Positions 62,089-64,000 of a DNA stretch of 64,000 nucleotides are shown one piece after another. The stretch covers positions 20,659,533 through 20,723,532 of the forward strand of contig CM069439.1 in assembly GCA_035610365.1 (NCBI GenBank), given 5' to 3'. The position numbers and the translations under genes were made by a program. How positions within the stretch are numbered: position 1 is the stretch's first letter; the number at the start of each line of letters is the position of its first letter. Under the pieces are notes generated by a model. The model saw only the letters and a list, made by a program, of their open reading frames with translations. It was not told the DNA's origin and made no database searches. This DNA is from Aquatica leii. Taxonomy: Eukaryota > Arthropoda > Insecta > Coleoptera > Lampyridae.

Positions 62089-62885
62089 CTTAAAAAAAAT
62101 GCAATGTAATTTAAAATGCCGAATTAATCGAAGGTAAAGAAATTACTATCAAAAAACATTAAATATGAATTTAAAAATAATATTTCACAAAGTTTTACAC
62201 ACCCAAAATTACTATAATCATATGAAAAACATGAATCAAATTGCAGTGTTAAGAACATAAAAATTAATGGCATGTTTGCAGAATAGTTATTAACTTTACA
62301 CGAATTACGATTTCTGCGCATTGAGGGTTAGATGCCATGAGATCTTGTATTTGCTATACAATGTTTGGGGGCTATAATAGCGACAACCAAAAAAAAAAAT
62401 AAAATAAGAACACCTTCTAGGATTAGTTCGCGTTACCATAATGAAAAAGTAGTTGAAACCAAAATTTAAAAAAAAATCTTCTAATATTTCTTAAATTCTT
62501 CAAGAATTTAATAGAAGCCTTTATTAATCTGTTGGATATAAAATAGTATATAATAGTAGAAGACAAAAACATAAAATAGAAGTTGTTCAATCTCCCCTTG
62601 GCTTACTTTAAGAGCAAAGTAACGTCATGGTTAGTAACGGTTGAAATTATTGGGATATTTGATGATTTTGATACTTTTGAGTTTTCCTGTCGGACCAAAA
62701 TCATCGTCCCAAGTTTTAAAACCACGATAAAAAGAAAATACAATGTGTTTGAAATTGGAGTTCCAATATGGAAATCTCGCTTATTATATGAGATATAAAC
62801 TCGGTTAAATGGAGGCAAAGTTGCTAAATTGGATGCTGATTCATTATCTGCTAAAAAGTTTGGTTACCTGAACGGTTCATTTGTA
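62089..62885. other. LRIG-family gene intron, proximal part
   Basis: AT-rich; the acceptor is TTTTTTTTAAG at 62099-62089. An ORF pair at 62583-62818 occurs on both strands without domain signature. No repeat recognised. Confidence 0.45.
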
Positions 62886-62889
62886 TACT

Positions 62890-63583
62890 ATTACAACGTC
62901 TTCTAGGTTTGAACCATGTTCATGTTGTAACCAAAGTTATCAACGTTTCGCTTACTTTCGTAAGGTGCCTCACCAGGACGTGAAAAAAATCGAAAACTTA
63001 AAGTAAACGATAATCTAACAAAGAATCACTACAAAGTTACGTAATCAATTTGTTAACCAAGCCAGATTGTAAACCCTATAGAAGTCAATTAAGAAGTTGT
63101 TCCCGTATTTATAGAAGTATCGTTGCAGTGAGATGAGCTCAGCCCTGATTGGGTTACGTTCGGAAAGGGACGTGTCTTTGATAAACCAATAATAACTTTG
63201 AACCAAACAAGGGATAGTACAAAACCATTGTCACGATTGAAGTTATTGGGGTGTTTGATGCTTTTCAGACTTTCCCATTGGAAACGAATGGAAATTTCGC
63301 AATAACCGAGACCTGTAGAAAAATAATGTTCAGCAACAGCAGACTTAGAAATAAAACGTGTTCTGAAATACGAAATAATGGAACGACCAGTTTCACCAAT
63401 ATAGACTAACCCACATGAATAAGGAATTTGGTATACACATCGAAACGAACGTGTAGGAAATTTGTCCTTGGGAGAAGGAAGAATTTGTGAAATTTTACCT
63501 GTCGAGTTGAATATGGGTTTAATACCATTCTTACAAAGATGTTTCCCTATTTGATCCTTAAAAATGTAAAGTAAAGATGCCAA
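62890..63583 (-). pseudogene. Penelope-like element family 3, GIY-YIG end
   Basis: The minus-strand ORF 63583-63089 reads FKDQIGKHLCKNGIKPIFNS, CVYQIPYSCGLVYIGETGRS (GIY-YIG), ISKSAVAEHYFSTG, ESLKSIKHPNNFNRDNGFVL. It is a family different from 1 and 2 by sequence. A gap of about 10 residues after RTRF removes part of the nuclease. The RT is absent. Downstream (63088-62890) is a non-coding end with a hammerhead-like motif. In the intron of the LRIG-family gene. Confidence 0.85.
62942..62976 (-). ncRNA. Hammerhead-ribozyme-like motif, Penelope family 3
   Basis: The minus strand reads CTGGTGA (one change from CTGATGA), a hairpin CTTAC-GAAA-GTAAG as stem II with a few extra bases on its 5' side, then CGAAACGTT. 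ACGU replaces stem III, the next U is the cleavage-site residue, and GAU pairs with GUC before the core (three pairs, one G-U). The G in CUGGUGA should impair catalysis, so this copy is probably inactive. Confidence 0.5.
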
Positions 63584-63714
63584 TCGAAATCGGAAGTAGA
63601 AATGTCCTTAGGTACTTGAATTCATTGTTTGAGTATTGCAAAACAATCAAGAATTGTATTGATATCGAAAGTGTGAAAATAATCCACACCAATCTGCTCA
63701 ATCGTCCGTGCGTT

Positions 63715-63780
63715 GAACCAGCTATCGGGCTGAGTAGGGTGTAACAGTACGCAGCCTAACCAGCTGAGTCGGAACAACCA
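63715..63780 (+). repeat. Scrap of the RNase H-LINE 5' UTR
   Basis: AGGGTGTAACAGTACGCAGC followed by CAGCTGAGTCGGAACAACC matches the leaders of LINE copy 1 (GATAGGGTGTAACGGTACGC, minus 46150 area) and copy 2 (55740-55775). No coding part. Confidence 0.6.
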
Positions 63781-64000
63781 TATACTAAGACAAGAACGTC
63801 TTCCGAGTTTAAACTGTGACCATGTCGAACGCCTACTTTTAACAACCGAAATCTAACTAAGAACCTCTAAAGTTAGGTTATACACTAGTGCACCAAGCTA
63901 GATACTAAACTCCGAAAAGGTAATAAATAAATCGATGACCTTGAAATATCAAACTACCATCTAACAAAGAACCACTACAGAGTTATGTTAGAGTTTTAAG
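63781..64000 (-). repeat. Second copy of the Penelope family 3 terminal region
   Basis: Direct repeat of 62890-63070: CGTCTTCCGAGTTTAAACTG against CGTCTTCTAGGTTTGAACCA, and ATCTAACAAAGAACCACTAC against ATCTAACAAAGAATCACTAC. So family 3 has terminal repeats in direct orientation here, unlike family 2. It runs off the window. Confidence 0.6.

Noticed and set aside
62583-62818. Overlapping ORFs on both strands in the LRIG intron
   Set aside because: No domain or splice support; mutual shadows in AT-rich DNA.

Overview
This window looks like insect nuclear DNA, quite possibly from a beetle, though the species cannot be fixed from sequence alone. The evidence is AT-rich DNA, GT-AG introns, AATAAA signals, insect-type host genes, and a dense load of insect repeat families: Penelope-like elements, R1-clade and RNase H-bearing LINEs with a DUF4780-like ORF1, Ty3/gypsy, Tc1/mariner, hAT, pogo, and a Harbinger-like MITE. 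No bacterial-style genes, CRISPR arrays, rRNA or tRNA genes were recognised.

Three host genes can be supported. (1) A plus-strand LMO7/LIMCH1 homologue, called smash by analogy with Drosophila Smallish. It has eleven coding exons between 19310 and 35752; all splice phases agree, and the last two exons together make one LIM domain. (2) A two-exon minus-strand gene (48334-46748) for an unrecognised protein of about 507 aa with SUMO-interaction-like, SUMOylation-consensus and KEN/D-box-like motifs. (3) The last two coding exons of a minus-strand LRIG-family receptor (62088-61593) with its 3' UTR; the rest lies beyond the right edge.

Layout. 1-5.6 kb: a Penelope 3' end, a Tc1 relic and a TA-flanked mariner-like element with a DUF4817-type transposase. 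5.6-17.3 kb: a tandem segmental array of roughly 3-kb units, each a dead Penelope element carrying one or two internally deleted mariners. 17.4-18.1 kb: a LINE ORF1 relic. 19.3-35.8 kb: smash. Its 7.1-kb intron holds a Penelope element with inverted terminal repeats, a Harbinger-like MITE, a hAT relic split by a Penelope insertion, and a pogo relic. Its 5-kb intron holds a 4.46-kb element with about 220-bp inverted ends, which contains a Tc1 relic, a second hAT relic and a 200-bp palindrome. 36.65-37.6 kb: a 42-bp minisatellite. 37.6-46.2 kb: a minus-strand RNase H-bearing LINE split by a plus-strand R1-clade LINE, itself interrupted by a MITE. 48.8-55 kb: a TIR element and two rearranged gypsy copies. 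55.7-60.5 kb: a second, fuller copy of the RNase H-bearing LINE. 60.6-64 kb: LRIG 3' exons, then a third Penelope family in the upstream intron.

The most interesting signals are hammerhead-ribozyme-like motifs with a truncated stem III in all three Penelope families, including one with an AGCU instead of ACGU palindrome; a nonsense mutation shared by three array units, showing spread by segmental duplication of an already dead element; and the motif content of the unknown 507-aa protein. Nearly every transposon ORF here carries stops, frameshifts or catalytic changes, so I see no intact autonomous element.
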